A DNA stretch of 64,000 nucleotides from Nitratireductor kimnyeongensis (GTDB taxonomy: Bacteria > Pseudomonadota > Alphaproteobacteria > Rhizobiales > Rhizobiaceae), in NCBI RefSeq assembly GCF_019891395.1, contig NZ_CP078143.1, positions 3,175,001-3,239,000 on the forward strand, read 5' to 3'. Position 1 is the first letter of the stretch. Every line of letters begins with the position of its first letter. Both the position numbers and the translations under genes were made by a program. Below the pieces are notes generated by a model. That model was given only the letters and a program-made list of their open reading frames with translations. It did not search any database and had not been told where the DNA came from. Of this stretch, positions 37,648 to 47,130 are shown piece by piece.

Positions 37648-38589
37648 ATGGGCACAGCTTTCACCTTTCCAGGTCAGGGAAGCCAGGCTGTCGGCATGGG
37701 GCGCGATCTTGCTGACGCGTTTCCCGAGGCGCGGGACGTTTTCCAGGAAGTCGATGACGCGCTGGAACAGAATCTGTCCAGAATCATGTGGGACGGTCCC
37801 GAGGATGAACTGACGCTCACTGCCAATGCGCAACCTGCACTCATGGCTGTTTCCATCGCCACGATGCGGGTCATGGAAAAGGGGGGGCTCTCGCTCAAGG
37901 GCAAAGTGTCTTACGTTGCCGGCCATTCGCTTGGCGAATATTCCGCATTGTGTGCTGCAGGAACTTTTTCTCTGGCTGATACCGCCCGCCTTTTGCGCAT
38001 TCGCGGCAATGCCATGCAGGCTGCAGTGCCTGTAGGGCAAGGAGCGATGGCGGCTATCATCGGTCTCGAGGCTGCAGATGTCGACGCTGTTTGTGCGATT
38101 GTTGGCAAAGAGGGTGTTTGCCAGATCGCCAATGACAATGGTGGCGGCCAGCTTGTGATATCCGGAGCCAAAGGCGCCGTCGAAGAAGCCGCGAAGCTTG
38201 CCTCAGAAAAGGGCGCCAAGCGCGCGATCATGCTTCCGGTATCGGCACCATTCCATTCCGCCCTTATGCAGCCGGCAGCCGACGCGATGCGCGATGCCCT
38301 CGCCGATGTCAGAAAGCACGCTCCGGCTGTTCCGGTAGTGGCCAATGTCACCGTGACCCCTGTCACTGATCCTGAAGAGATCGCCGAAAGGTTGGTCGAG
38401 CAAGTCACGGGTCGGGTGCGGTGGCGCGAAACCATCGGCTGGTTTGGTGATAACGGTGTGGACACACTATACGAGATCGGTTCGGGCAAGGTGCTGTCAG
38501 GTCTTGCCCGCCGCATCAATCGCGATCTCGTAGCGGTTCCGGTCAACACGCCGGCAGAGATAGAAACGGCTATGGCGGCGCTCCTCTGA
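37648..38589 (+). CDS. fabD: malonyl-CoA:ACP transacylase
   Basis: This 313-aa enzyme loads malonyl onto ACP to start fatty-acid elongation. It begins AFTFPGQGSQAVGMG and has the nucleophile serine in GHSLGEYSAL (about residue 92) and the catalytic His in PVSAPFHSALMQPAA. ATG 37648 follows GGAGATTTGGCG. It opens the fab cluster (fabD, fabG, acpP, fabF) on the plus strand. Length and motifs agree with the family. Confidence 0.97.
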   Translation: MGTAFTFPGQGSQAVGMGRDLADAFPEARDVFQEVDDALEQNLSRIMWDGPEDELTLTANAQPALMAVSIATMRVMEKGGLSLKGKVSYVAGHSLGEYSALCAAGTFSLADTARLLRIRGNAMQAAVPVGQGAMAAIIGLEAADVDAVCAIVGKEGVCQIANDNGGGQLVISGAKGAVEEAAKLASEKGAKRAIMLPVSAPFHSALMQPAADAMRDALADVRKHAPAVPVVANVTVTPVTDPEEIAERLVEQVTGRVRWRETIGWFGDNGVDTLYEIGSGKVLSGLARRINRDLVAVPVNTPAEIETAMAALL

Positions 38590-38639
38590 GCCCGCATGGC
38601 CGATAACAAGACATTCAGGTGATTGGGAAGGAAATGGCC

Positions 38640-39377
38640 ATGTTTGATCTGAGCGGCCGCAAGGCACTGGTAACAGGAGCGTCGGGCGGTATCGGCCAAG
38701 CGATCGCGCGAGCCCTTCATGCTCAGGGCGCGATCGTCGGTCTGCACGGCACGCGGGTTGAGAAGCTGGAAACCCTGGCTTCCGATCTCGGCGACCGCGT
38801 GAAACTGCTTCCCGCCAACCTTTCAGACCGTAGCGAAGTCAAGCAGTTGGCCGAAAAGGCGGAATCGGAACTTGAGGGTGTCGACATTCTTGTGAACAAT
38901 GCCGGCATCACCCGCGACGGCCTATTCGTGCGCATGAGCGATGATGATTGGGACCAGGTTCTGGAGATCAACCTCGGTTCTGTTTTCAGGCTTACACGTG
39001 AATTGACACATCCGATGATGCGCCGTCGATTCGGCCGGATCGTCAACATCACCTCTGTCGTCGGTGTAACCGGCAATCCCGGCCAGGCGAATTACTGTGC
39101 TTCCAAGGCGGGTCTGATCGGCTTTTCGAAGTCGCTTGCTCAGGAAATCGCAAGCCGGTCGATCACCGTGAACTGCGTTGCGCCAGGATTTATCGAATCG
39201 GCCATGACCGACAAACTCAGCGAAAAGCAGCGGGACGCGATCATGGGGGCCATTCCCATGAGGCGTATGGGCAGTGGCGATGAAATCGCGTCCGCCGTCA
39301 CCTATCTTGCCTCCAATGAAGCTTCTTACGTCACAGGCCAGACCGTCCACGTCAATGGCGGCATGGCAATGATCTGA
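38640..39377 (+). CDS. fabG: 3-oxoacyl-ACP reductase
   Basis: The 245-aa SDR reduces 3-oxoacyl-ACP with NADPH. The cofactor motif VTGASGGIGQAIARAL starts near residue 10, NNAGITRDGLFVRMSDDDW is the typical FabG helix, and the active-site YCASKAG lies at about 150, with serine in NITSVVGVTG before it. ATG 38640 has GGAAGG at good spacing; ATG 38634 sits too close to it. It follows fabD by 50 bases. Confidence 0.97.
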   Translation: MFDLSGRKALVTGASGGIGQAIARALHAQGAIVGLHGTRVEKLETLASDLGDRVKLLPANLSDRSEVKQLAEKAESELEGVDILVNNAGITRDGLFVRMSDDDWDQVLEINLGSVFRLTRELTHPMMRRRFGRIVNITSVVGVTGNPGQANYCASKAGLIGFSKSLAQEIASRSITVNCVAPGFIESAMTDKLSEKQRDAIMGAIPMRRMGSGDEIASAVTYLASNEASYVTGQTVHVNGGMAMI

Positions 39378-39458
39378 ACGTGGGAGAGTGAGGAATAACG
39401 CTTGGCGCGCGCGTTAAAATCGTGATAAGCGCCCGCTCGAAGCCGTTCCGCACACCGC

Positions 39459-39473
39459 ATGCACAATGTGCAT
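39459..39473. promoter_or_regulatory. 15-bp palindrome upstream of acpP
   Basis: ATGCAC-AAT-GTGCAT is a perfect palindrome 123 bases before the acpP start, in the 218-bp fabG-acpP gap. It could be an operator for a fatty-acid regulator or chance; no -10/-35 pair could be fixed with certainty in this gap. Confidence 0.35.
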
Positions 39474-39595
39474 CGTCAACGGAGCATAACAGACTGGGCG
39501 TCGAGCGTATCGGCGCTTTAGTCGTCATTTCGCTTGATTAGCGGCATTCGTGCGGCTAACGAAGATCGGAAATTCAGAAAGTCGAGGGTTCTCTC

Positions 39596-39832
39596 ATGAG
39601 CGATACTGCAGAACGCGTTAAGAAAATCGTTGTCGAACATCTGGGCGTCGAAGGCGACAAGGTGACCGAAGGCGCAAGCTTCATTGATGATCTTGGTGCA
39701 GACAGCCTCGACACGGTCGAGCTGGTCATGGCCTTTGAAGAAGAGTTCGGCGTTGAAATTCCGGATGACGCTGCCGAGACGATTCTCACCGTTGGCGACG
39801 CGGTGAAATACATCGACAAGGCGACCACCTGA
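39596..39832 (+). CDS. acpP: acyl carrier protein
   Basis: The 78-aa acidic carrier has the phosphopantetheine serine in the DSL motif ([18 protein letters not shown]), at about residue 38. It holds the growing acyl chain in fatty-acid and lipid A synthesis. The gap to fabG (218 bp) suggests its own promoter, as expected for a very abundant protein. ATG 39596 is the family start. Confidence 0.98.
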   Translation: MSDTAERVKKIVVEHLGVEGDKVTEGASFIDDLGADSLDTVELVMAFEEEFGVEIPDDAAETILTVGDAVKYIDKATT

Positions 39833-39883
39833 GGCCGTCCGGCGTTTTCATTACGAAACGTAGTCAAGGCGGATAATCAGCAT

Positions 39884-41140
39884 ATGAGACGCGTCGTCGT
39901 CACCGGTATGGGGCTTCTTTCACCCTTCGGCCTCGGTGTTGAACATGGGTGGAAGAGCCTGCTTTCGGGCAAGAGTGCGGCCAGCCGTATCGATCGTTTT
40001 GAGGTCGATGATCTGGCCTGCAAAATCGCCAATTCGATCCCTCGCGAAGGCGAAGGGGCTTTCGACCCTGATGGTTTTCTGGAGCCGCGTGAGCAACGCA
40101 AGATCGGTGAATTTATCACCTACGGCATTGCTGCAGCTGATCAGGCGCTGGAGGATTCAGGCTGGAAGCCGGAAACCGAGGACGAAAAATATGCCACCGG
40201 TGTGCTTATTGGCTCGGGGATCGGTGGCATTGAGGGTATTGCTGAGAACGCCTTGACGCTTGCTGAGCGCGGCCCGCGCCGCATCAGCCCCTTCTTCATT
40301 CCTGGCAACATCATCAATCTGGTCTCCGGCCAGGTATCGATCCGCCATGGGCTGAAAGGGCCGAACCATGCGGTGGTGACCGCGTGTTCAACCGGTGCGC
40401 ACGCCATTGGCGATGCCGCTCGGCTTATCATGCTGGGGGATGCCGACGTCATGCTCGCAGGCGGTGCGGAAGCGCCGATCACACGCCTGTCCATTGCCGG
40501 CTTTTCTGCATGCAAAGCACTTTCCACCAGCTTCAACGACACGCCAGAAAAGGCTTCTCGTCCCTATGATCGCGATCGTGACGGTTTTGTCATGGGCGAG
40601 GGTGCCGGCGTGGTTGTTCTGGAAGAGTTGGAGCACGCAAAGGCACGCGGTGCCAGGGTCTATGCGGAAGTGGTTGGCTATGGCCTGACGGGCGACGCTT
40701 ACCACATCACGGCTCCGGCCGAGGATGGTGACGGCGCCTATCGCTGCATGAAGGCTGCGTTGAAGCGCGCAGGTCTTTCCGCCGCCGATGTGGATTACAT
40801 CAACGCTCATGGTACATCCACCATGGCGGACACGATTGAACTCGGTGCCGTGGAGCGGCTCCTCGGGGATGCTGCGAGCAAGGTGTCGATGTCCTCCACC
40901 AAATCCTCGATCGGGCATCTTCTGGGTGCAGCCGGCGCGGCGGAGGCCATTTTCTCGGTTTTGGCCATTCGCGATAATATCGCCCCGCCGACCATCAATC
41001 TCGACAATCCACAGGTGGAAACACCCATAGACTTGGTGCCCAATCAGCCGCGCGAGCGACAGGTTGACGTGGCATTGTCCAACTCTTTTGGCTTTGGTGG
41101 CACCAATGCGTCTCTCGTATTCAAACGGTATGACGCCTGA
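39884..41140 (+). CDS. fabF: 3-oxoacyl-ACP synthase II
   Basis: The 418-aa condensing enzyme extends acyl-ACP with malonyl-ACP. The active-site Cys is in VVTACSTGAHAIGDAARLI (about residue 167), and the two His residues are in INAHGTSTMADTIELGAVE and SSTKSSIGHLLGAAGAAEA. ATG 39884 is the usual start (MRRVVVTGMGLLSPFG). It follows acpP by 51 bases. The next gene, mltG, lies 190 bases downstream with no gene between. Confidence 0.97.
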   Translation: MRRVVVTGMGLLSPFGLGVEHGWKSLLSGKSAASRIDRFEVDDLACKIANSIPREGEGAFDPDGFLEPREQRKIGEFITYGIAAADQALEDSGWKPETEDEKYATGVLIGSGIGGIEGIAENALTLAERGPRRISPFFIPGNIINLVSGQVSIRHGLKGPNHAVVTACSTGAHAIGDAARLIMLGDADVMLAGGAEAPITRLSIAGFSACKALSTSFNDTPEKASRPYDRDRDGFVMGEGAGVVVLEELEHAKARGARVYAEVVGYGLTGDAYHITAPAEDGDGAYRCMKAALKRAGLSAADVDYINAHGTSTMADTIELGAVERLLGDAASKVSMSSTKSSIGHLLGAAGAAEAIFSVLAIRDNIAPPTINLDNPQVETPIDLVPNQPRERQVDVALSNSFGFGGTNASLVFKRYDA

Positions 41141-41330
41141 GGCTTTGCAATAACAGGCTTGCAGTTTTGCCATTTTCGCAATTCAGTCTGGCAGTCACGA
41201 ATCGAAACAGTGGTCACCAGGCTCTGGAAGAGCGGTCTTCTGAAGCCAGCGTGATCGCTCAGGGTGTTTATACAGATTAGGACAGGACCGGCGACCATTG
41301 GCGCCGTTCTGAGGGAGCGGTCCAACAGGC

Positions 41331-42497
41331 ATGACAGGGACTTCCGGAGACAATACGGGCTACGGCCGTCAGGCGGGCGAGGAACGCGGTCGAGCGTTCA
41401 AATCGGCCAACCAAACCTTGCGGCCAGAGGCTGGCACACCGCCTCCGCGGCGCTCGAAGCGTGCGCGCAGCCAGTTTGTGGTGTTCCTGAACTTCGTGTT
41501 CTCATCCATCGTGTTTCTGGTCATTCTTGCCGGTTTCGCATTTTACTTTGGCAAGCGGGAATTCCATCAGCCAGGCCCTTCGCGGACGGCTGAGACCGTT
41601 ATGATCAAGCCGAACACCGGTGTTCGTCAGATTGCAAGCCTGCTTGAGCGAGAAGGCGTTATCTCCGATGCCCGGATATTCTCGCTCGGCGTTCGCGCCT
41701 ATGGCGCGGATTCCGAGTTGAAGGCGGGCGAGTACGCCATCGATGCCGGCGCTTCCATGCATGAGATCATGGAATTGTTGAAGAGCGGCAAAAGCGTTCT
41801 TTACTCGCTCACCATTCCTGAGGGCCAGACCGTGTTCCAGGTGTTCGAGCGGATCCGTGAAACCGAAGAGCTTTCTGGCACTCTGCCCGAGGAACTCCCG
41901 CCCGAAGGCAGTCTTGCTGCCGATACGCTACGTTTCACGCGCGGGATGGACCGGACGGCGGTCGTGGAGAAACTGCTCGAGGATCAGCGAGAGCTTGTCG
42001 ACAGCATCTGGGAACGTCGCGACGAAGACTTGCCCATTCAGGACAAGAACGAATTCGTGACGCTCGCTTCCATCGTGGAGAAGGAGACTGGCATAGCTGA
42101 CGAACGCCCGCGGGTTGCCGCCGTGTTCATCAACCGTTTGCGCAAAGGCATGCGTCTGCAGTCGGATCCCACGATCATTTACGGGTTGTTCGGTGGTCAG
42201 GGGAAACCATCTGATCGACCGATTTATCGATCCGATCTCGACAAGAAAACGCCCTACAACACTTACCTGATCGATGGTTTGCCGCCCACACCCATTGCCA
42301 ATCCTGGCCGCGCGGCACTTGAGGCCGTGGCCAATCCCTCTCAGACGGATGAGCTTTATTTCGTCGCCGATGGAACAGGCGGGCACGTTTTCGCCAAGAC
42401 GCTCAAGGAACACAACGAAAATGTCGCTCGCTGGCGCAAGGTGGAACGCGAGCGGCGGGCGGAGGGTGAGAGCGCCGGCGAGAACGGCTCGAACTGA
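41331..42497 (+). CDS. mltG: endolytic murein transglycosylase MltG
   Basis: This 388-aa protein cuts growing peptidoglycan strands and so ends glycan chains. It has one membrane anchor (about residues 50-72), a LysM-like subdomain (about 90-150), and the YceG domain with the catalytic glutamate in LASIVEKETGIADERPRVA. The end FVADGTGGHVFAKTLKEHNENVARWR is also typical. The cytoplasmic N-terminus is long and basic. fabF-mltG-yicC-gmk is a common order in alphaproteobacteria. Confidence 0.95.
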   Translation: MTGTSGDNTGYGRQAGEERGRAFKSANQTLRPEAGTPPPRRSKRARSQFVVFLNFVFSSIVFLVILAGFAFYFGKREFHQPGPSRTAETVMIKPNTGVRQIASLLEREGVISDARIFSLGVRAYGADSELKAGEYAIDAGASMHEIMELLKSGKSVLYSLTIPEGQTVFQVFERIRETEELSGTLPEELPPEGSLAADTLRFTRGMDRTAVVEKLLEDQRELVDSIWERRDEDLPIQDKNEFVTLASIVEKETGIADERPRVAAVFINRLRKGMRLQSDPTIIYGLFGGQGKPSDRPIYRSDLDKKTPYNTYLIDGLPPTPIANPGRAALEAVANPSQTDELYFVADGTGGHVFAKTLKEHNENVARWRKVERERRAEGESAGENGSN

Positions 42498-42536
42498 GCC
42501 GGTGCGCGCGTTGACACGACTGCACGAGGGGGAGGC

Positions 42537-43427
42537 ATGAGCAGGCTCCAGAGCATGACGGGTTTTGCCCGTGCCGCACGCGACCACGATGCAGGAAGCG
42601 TCGCCTGGGAGGTGAAGTCGGTCAACGGGCGTAGCCTCGAAGCGCGCTTTCGTCTGCCGGCAGGCTTCGAGCGCATCGAGCAGACGGCGCGTCAGCGCCT
42701 GCAGAAGCGATTTTCCCGCGGCAATGTTCAGGCCTCACTCACTTTCACGCAGAGCGCCGCTTTGCGCCGCCCTGTCGTCGACGAGGACTTTCTAAAAGAG
42801 ATTGCGGCTCTTGCCGGACGGTTGCAGGACCAGTTCGGCACGGGGCCGGCAACAGCCGATGGGCTGCTGGGTCTGCGTGGGGTTCTCGATTTCGCCGATC
42901 CAGTCGCGGATGAAGAGATGCGCGCGTCCCTGGATGAGGCGATCCTTGCGGCCTTCGACGAAGCGCTGCAGGGCCTTGAGGAAGCCCGCCGGGATGAGGG
43001 CAGTGCGTTGCAAGCAATAATGCTCGATCATGTGACGCGTATTGAGGCCTTGACCGATCAGGTGGAAGCTGATGCTTCGCGCTCTCCCGAGGCCATTCGG
43101 GAGCGACTGCGAGAGCAGGTAGCGCGACTTCTCGATGCAACCACCGGCTTCGATTCGGATCGTTTGCATGCGGAAGCAGCCATTCTCGCGGCAAAAGCCG
43201 ACATACGCGAGGAAATTGACCGTCTGCGCACGCACATTGCATCGGCGCGGGCGCTGATCGCCGCAGGCGGCCCCGTCGGGCGAAAGCTCGACTTTCTGGG
43301 CCAGGAGTTCAACCGCGAATCCAATACGCTTTGCTCAAAATCCAATGCGGCAACCGTGACGGCCATTGGCCTGGAGCTGAAGGCCGTGGTGGATCAGTTT
43401 CGCGAGCAGGTGCAAAATCTGGAGTAG
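42537..43427 (+). CDS. yicC: YicC/YloC family endoribonuclease
   Basis: The 296-aa protein starts LQSMTGFARAARDHDAGSVAWEVKSVNGR, the YicC N-terminal domain, and ends with the DUF1732 domain containing GRKLDFLGQEFNRESNTLCSKSN. Members are now described as RNases that trim or destroy small RNAs. ATG 42537 follows GGGGGAGGC. It lies directly before gmk, with three bases between stop and start, so they are probably in one transcript. Confidence 0.93.
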   Translation: MSRLQSMTGFARAARDHDAGSVAWEVKSVNGRSLEARFRLPAGFERIEQTARQRLQKRFSRGNVQASLTFTQSAALRRPVVDEDFLKEIAALAGRLQDQFGTGPATADGLLGLRGVLDFADPVADEEMRASLDEAILAAFDEALQGLEEARRDEGSALQAIMLDHVTRIEALTDQVEADASRSPEAIRERLREQVARLLDATTGFDSDRLHAEAAILAAKADIREEIDRLRTHIASARALIAAGGPVGRKLDFLGQEFNRESNTLCSKSNAATVTAIGLELKAVVDQFREQVQNLE

Positions 43428-43430
43428 ACC

Positions 43431-44096
43431 ATGTCCTCGGAATTCTCGCCTGCCGTTTCCACCGACGTCTCGCGGCGCGGTCTTATGCTGGTACTGTCCT
43501 CGCCCTCGGGGGCGGGAAAATCCACCATCGCGCGCACATTGCTGGCGCAGGTGCCAGGTTTCGAGCTTTCTGTCAGCGTGACGACGCGTGCGCGTCGAGG
43601 CAGCGAGATCGAAGGGGTCCATTACCATTTCAAGTCGCAGCGCGAATTCGAGATCATGCGCGACAATGACGAGCTGCTCGAATGGGCCGAAGTTCACGGC
43701 AATTTTTACGGCACCCCACGCGGCCCGGTGGAGAGGGCGCTCACAGAGGGCCGCGATATGCTCTTTGACATAGATTGGCAGGGAGCAGAGCAATTGCGCG
43801 AGAAGATGCGCGGCGATGTCGTGTCGATCTTCATTCTGCCGCCGACCATGAAAGAGCTACTCGGCCGTCTCACACGGCGCGCAGAAGATACGCCGGAGAT
43901 CATTCAAACACGTTTGAAGAACGCACGCACCGAGATCGAAAAGTGGATTGACTACGATTACGTGGTCATTAATGACCAGCTTGATCGGGCCTTTTCTTCA
44001 GTACGCTCGATCGTCGAGGCAGAGCGCCTTCGCCGCGACCGGCGTCCCGGCCTGTTCGATTTCGTGGCAGGGCTTTTGGCAGAAGAGGCGAACTGA
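43431..44096 (+). CDS. gmk: guanylate kinase
   Basis: The 221-aa enzyme phosphorylates GMP to GDP. The P-loop [16 protein letters not shown] lies near residue 24, followed by [21 protein letters not shown] (GMP-binding) and [13 protein letters not shown]. The N-terminus has about 20 extra residues before the core, common in Rhizobiales. ATG 43431 sits directly after yicC. It converges on rsmA with three bases between stops. Confidence 0.97.
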   Translation: MSSEFSPAVSTDVSRRGLMLVLSSPSGAGKSTIARTLLAQVPGFELSVSVTTRARRGSEIEGVHYHFKSQREFEIMRDNDELLEWAEVHGNFYGTPRGPVERALTEGRDMLFDIDWQGAEQLREKMRGDVVSIFILPPTMKELLGRLTRRAEDTPEIIQTRLKNARTEIEKWIDYDYVVINDQLDRAFSSVRSIVEAERLRRDRRPGLFDFVAGLLAEEAN

Positions 44097-44099
44097 CGC

Positions 44100-44930
44100 T
44101 TAGGCGTTGTTAGCCAGCGTGACGAATTCAGCCACCGAAAGCGTCTCTGCCCGGCGCGTGGCATCAATCCCCGCCCGTGCCAGAAGCGTCTCCCCACCGA
44201 GCGATTTCAGGCTCTGGCGCAGCATTTTGCGGCGTTGTCCGAAGGCCGCTTCGGTGATCTTCGCCAGCTTCGCCGGATCGACGGCCAGCGGTGCCATGCG
44301 CGGGACGATATGCACCACCGACGAGGTCACTTTGGGCGGCGGGGTAAAGGCTTGTGGGGGCAGGTCGAAAGCGATCTTTGCCTCCGTGCGCCACCCGGCC
44401 AAAACCCCAAGCCGGCCATAGGTCTTGTCGCCAGGCTGCGCGACGATCCGTTGCGCCACCTCGCGTTGAAACATCAATGTCATGGAGGCGTAGAAGGGCG
44501 GCCAGCTTTCCGGCGTCAGCCAGCGCAGCAGAAGCTCGGTGCCGATGTTATAGGGCAGGTTCGCCACGATCCGTACATCACCTGCCGCATGCGGTGCCAG
44601 AGCGGCGAAATCCGTTTCCATGGCATCGCCACTGACAACGTCAAGCCGGCCCGGATAGTGACCGGCGATTTCAGCCAGGGCGTCAAGGCAGCGTTCATCG
44701 CGCTCGACAGCTATGACACGTTCGGCGCCTGCCATGAGAAGTGCTCGCGTCAGGCCTCCCGGGCCGGGGCCAACCTCGATCACCGTCGCGCCTTCGAGGT
44801 TTCCGGCAGCGCGCGCCACCTTCGCCGTCAAATTGAGATCGAGAAGAAAATTCTGACCGAGCGATTTCTTCGCGGCAAGGCCATGAGCGGCGATCACCTC
44901 GCGCAGCGGAGGCAGGCCGTCGGCGCTCAT
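44100..44930 (-). CDS. rsmA: 16S rRNA dimethyladenosine transferase
   Basis: RsmA/KsgA (276 aa) dimethylates two adenosines near the 3' end of 16S rRNA in 30S maturation. [35 protein letters not shown] (SAM loop) and [15 protein letters not shown] (motif IV) are all seen. ATG 44930 overlaps the pdxA stop as ATGA. Together with pdxA and surA this is the well-known surA-pdxA-ksgA order. Confidence 0.97.
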   Translation of the reverse strand: MSADGLPPLREVIAAHGLAAKKSLGQNFLLDLNLTAKVARAAGNLEGATVIEVGPGPGGLTRALLMAGAERVIAVERDERCLDALAEIAGHYPGRLDVVSGDAMETDFAALAPHAAGDVRIVANLPYNIGTELLLRWLTPESWPPFYASMTLMFQREVAQRIVAQPGDKTYGRLGVLAGWRTEAKIAFDLPPQAFTPPPKVTSSVVHIVPRMAPLAVDPAKLAKITEAAFGQRRKMLRQSLKSLGGETLLARAGIDATRRAETLSVAEFVTLANNA

Positions 44931-45937
44931 CGCACGCCACCGGCGTTGTTCGCCAGCTCACGCGCAAGCCTGATCGCCGCAATCATGCTGTCAGCTCGCG
45001 CAATGCCTTTGGAAGCAATATCAAACGCTGTGCCATGGTCGGGAGAGGTGCGAATGAAGGGTAGACCAAGGGTAACATTCACTGTCTCGTCGAATGCAAC
45101 GGTTTTAACGGGGATCAATGCCTGGTCGTGATACATGCAAAGCGCTGCGTCATAGCCTTGTCGAGCGCGAGCATGAAACATCGTGTCGGCGGGTAGAGGG
45201 CCAAATGCGTCGATGCCTTCCGCCTGTAACGCCTGGATTGCCGGTGCGATGATATCGTTGTCTTCGGTCCCCATTGCCCCGCCTTCGCCTGCATGGGGAT
45301 TGAGGCCGGCGATCGCAAGCCGGGGGGCGGCAATGCCAAAGCGTTCGCGCAGATCGCGCGCGGCTATCCTGGCCGTTTCTTCAACAAGCTCCCGTGTAAG
45401 CGTTGAAGGAACCGTTGCCAGCGGCTCATGAACAGTCACCGGTATGGTGCGCAATTCAGGGCCTGCCAGCATCATCACAGGCTTTGCTGGAGCCCCGGTG
45501 ATTTCTACTGCCAGATGACCGAGAAACTCCGTATGGCCAGGATAGCGGAAACCCGCGTCATAGAGTGGCTTCTTGGCTATGGGAGCTGTCACCACCGCTG
45601 CAGAGCGCATCTGCATCGTATCATCCACGGCCCGCGAAACCGCTTCGATGACGCCAGCAGCATTCACCGTTTCTGCATGTCCCGGATTGTCGGTCAGCCT
45701 GTTGTCGAGCGGCGAAATTGGCAGGTGTGTAGCAAAGCCGACCACCGCCTGTTCCGGTTCGGTTTCCGCAATCGGAACATCCAGTCCCAGGGACCGCGCT
45801 CGCGCCGAAACAAACGCCGGATCCCCAAGGAGGTAAAATGGAGGCAACTCATGCCTGCGTCTTTCGAGCCAGGCCTTGAGGATGATTTCGGGACCTATCC
45901 CGGAAGGATCGCCGATGCTGAGCGCGAGCGGGAGCAC
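44927..45937 (-). CDS. pdxA: 4-hydroxythreonine-4-phosphate dehydrogenase
   Basis: The 336-aa NAD enzyme works in vitamin B6 synthesis. It begins [20 protein letters not shown], has [11 protein letters not shown] with a metal His, and [12 protein letters not shown] plus [15 protein letters not shown]. The start is GTG 45937 with AAGGAG at ideal spacing, which decides it. It sits 69 bases after the surA stop and overlaps rsmA by four bases. Confidence 0.96.
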   Translation of the reverse strand: MLPLALSIGDPSGIGPEIILKAWLERRRHELPPFYLLGDPAFVSARARSLGLDVPIAETEPEQAVVGFATHLPISPLDNRLTDNPGHAETVNAAGVIEAVSRAVDDTMQMRSAAVVTAPIAKKPLYDAGFRYPGHTEFLGHLAVEITGAPAKPVMMLAGPELRTIPVTVHEPLATVPSTLTRELVEETARIAARDLRERFGIAAPRLAIAGLNPHAGEGGAMGTEDNDIIAPAIQALQAEGIDAFGPLPADTMFHARARQGYDAALCMYHDQALIPVKTVAFDETVNVTLGLPFIRTSPDHGTAFDIASKGIARADSMIAAIRLARELANNAGGVR

Positions 45938-46006
45938 GACCCATCTCCTTCTGGAGAAATAGCTGGTGGAACGAAGAGGACCCTGTTGCGCCAGGCCCGT
46001 GGCAAG

Positions 46007-46957
46007 TCACCGCTGGCTAATGCGTGCATTCTTGCGCAATTCGGCGAGGAATTCTTGCGCTTCCTTTTCCATCGAGTCATTCCCCGAGTTTTCATTCTGG
46101 AAGACCATTTGCGCAACGCGATCATCGGAAACCTCTCGTGTGCTGCACACGCCGATGAACTCAACACCGCGTTCTGTTTCGCGAACGACGGTCGCACTTC
46201 CAGGAGTGGTTTTTATAACCTGCTCCTTCCAGTCGGTCGGCAACTCGGGCTCGAGAATACGGCCGAGGTCACGTACCGTCACGTCTATCAGGCCTTTGGC
46301 AAACTGACGCGTGCTATCGCAGCCCCGGAACCGGTCGCGCATGGCTTGCGCTTCACGCTTGCGTTTACCCATAAGACTGGAACGTTGCCCTGAAGGAACC
46401 ACAAAGATCACCTGCTGGAGCATGTATTCGGTGGCGCTCGGTTTGCTGCCACCCTGCTGAAGCATTTTGGCGACCACATCCTGCTCGCTCATGCGACCTG
46501 CCGAACTGGAGCGTGCTTGCATGACTCGCCCCCAGCCGATCTGGGAGCGAATGAACTCCTTGAAATGATCGGCAGTGACTCCGCTTTGCGCCAAAACGGT
46601 GTTCAACTGGCTGGCCGTCATGCGATTGCCGCTGGCGAAGCGGGCATAAGCTTGATTCACCATCTCATCAGGTATGTTGATATTGCCGCGCTGCATTTCC
46701 TGAATTTTCAGCGTCTGCTCGATCATCTGATCGGTTGCTTTTTGACGTAGATTGCCGCCTTCACGCTGTAGTTTGAGGAACGCCATGCGACGATCGATAT
46801 CGTAGCTGGTGATTGGCGCGTTGTTCACCACATAGCGGATTTCCGTCGCTTGTGCGACTGCTCCGGGAAGCAGTGGCAAGGTCGTTGCCATGGCCACCGC
46901 GAGAACGCCTGCGCTCAGAAATCGCCTGCAATTGCTAAACATCGTCATTGATCTCAT
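46007..46957 (-). CDS. surA: SurA-type periplasmic chaperone
   Basis: The 316-aa protein has a signal peptide (about residues 10-36, ending GAVAQA) and the SurA N-terminal domain (about 38-170) with NNAPITSYDIDRRMAFLKLQ and QARSSSAGRMSEQDV. A parvulin-like part follows but is weakly conserved, so the chaperone role is more likely than strong isomerase activity. It helps fold outer-membrane proteins such as LptD, coded next door. ATG 46957 follows GGGGTG; two further ATGs lie within six codons. A terminator separates it from lptD. Confidence 0.9.
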   Translation of the reverse strand: MRSMTMFSNCRRFLSAGVLAVAMATTLPLLPGAVAQATEIRYVVNNAPITSYDIDRRMAFLKLQREGGNLRQKATDQMIEQTLKIQEMQRGNINIPDEMVNQAYARFASGNRMTASQLNTVLAQSGVTADHFKEFIRSQIGWGRVMQARSSSAGRMSEQDVVAKMLQQGGSKPSATEYMLQQVIFVVPSGQRSSLMGKRKREAQAMRDRFRGCDSTRQFAKGLIDVTVRDLGRILEPELPTDWKEQVIKTTPGSATVVRETERGVEFIGVCSTREVSDDRVAQMVFQNENSGNDSMEKEAQEFLAELRKNARISQR

Positions 46958-47088
46958 CTTTGCACCCCGCAATTGCGTCTGAGATAACAGCAATTGCACG
47001 GGAGCTACAGTCCCTTAAGCTGTTTTATCGACATCGGGTGGGGCAAAAACGTGGCCTTTTGCTCCGGAAGAAGGCGCAAATGCCATGT

Positions 47089-47117
47089 GAAAAGGCCCCG
47101 TCACCTGAACGGGGCCT
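47089..47117 (-). terminator. intrinsic terminator after lptF-lptG-lptD
   Basis: AGGCCCCG (47093-47100) pairs perfectly with CGGGGCCT (47110-47117) over a nine-base loop. On the minus strand the stem is followed by TTTT. It lies 14 bases after the lptD stop, so surA-pdxA-rsmA probably need another promoter in 46958-47092. Confidence 0.8.
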
Positions 47118-47130
47118 GAAATGAGACGGG

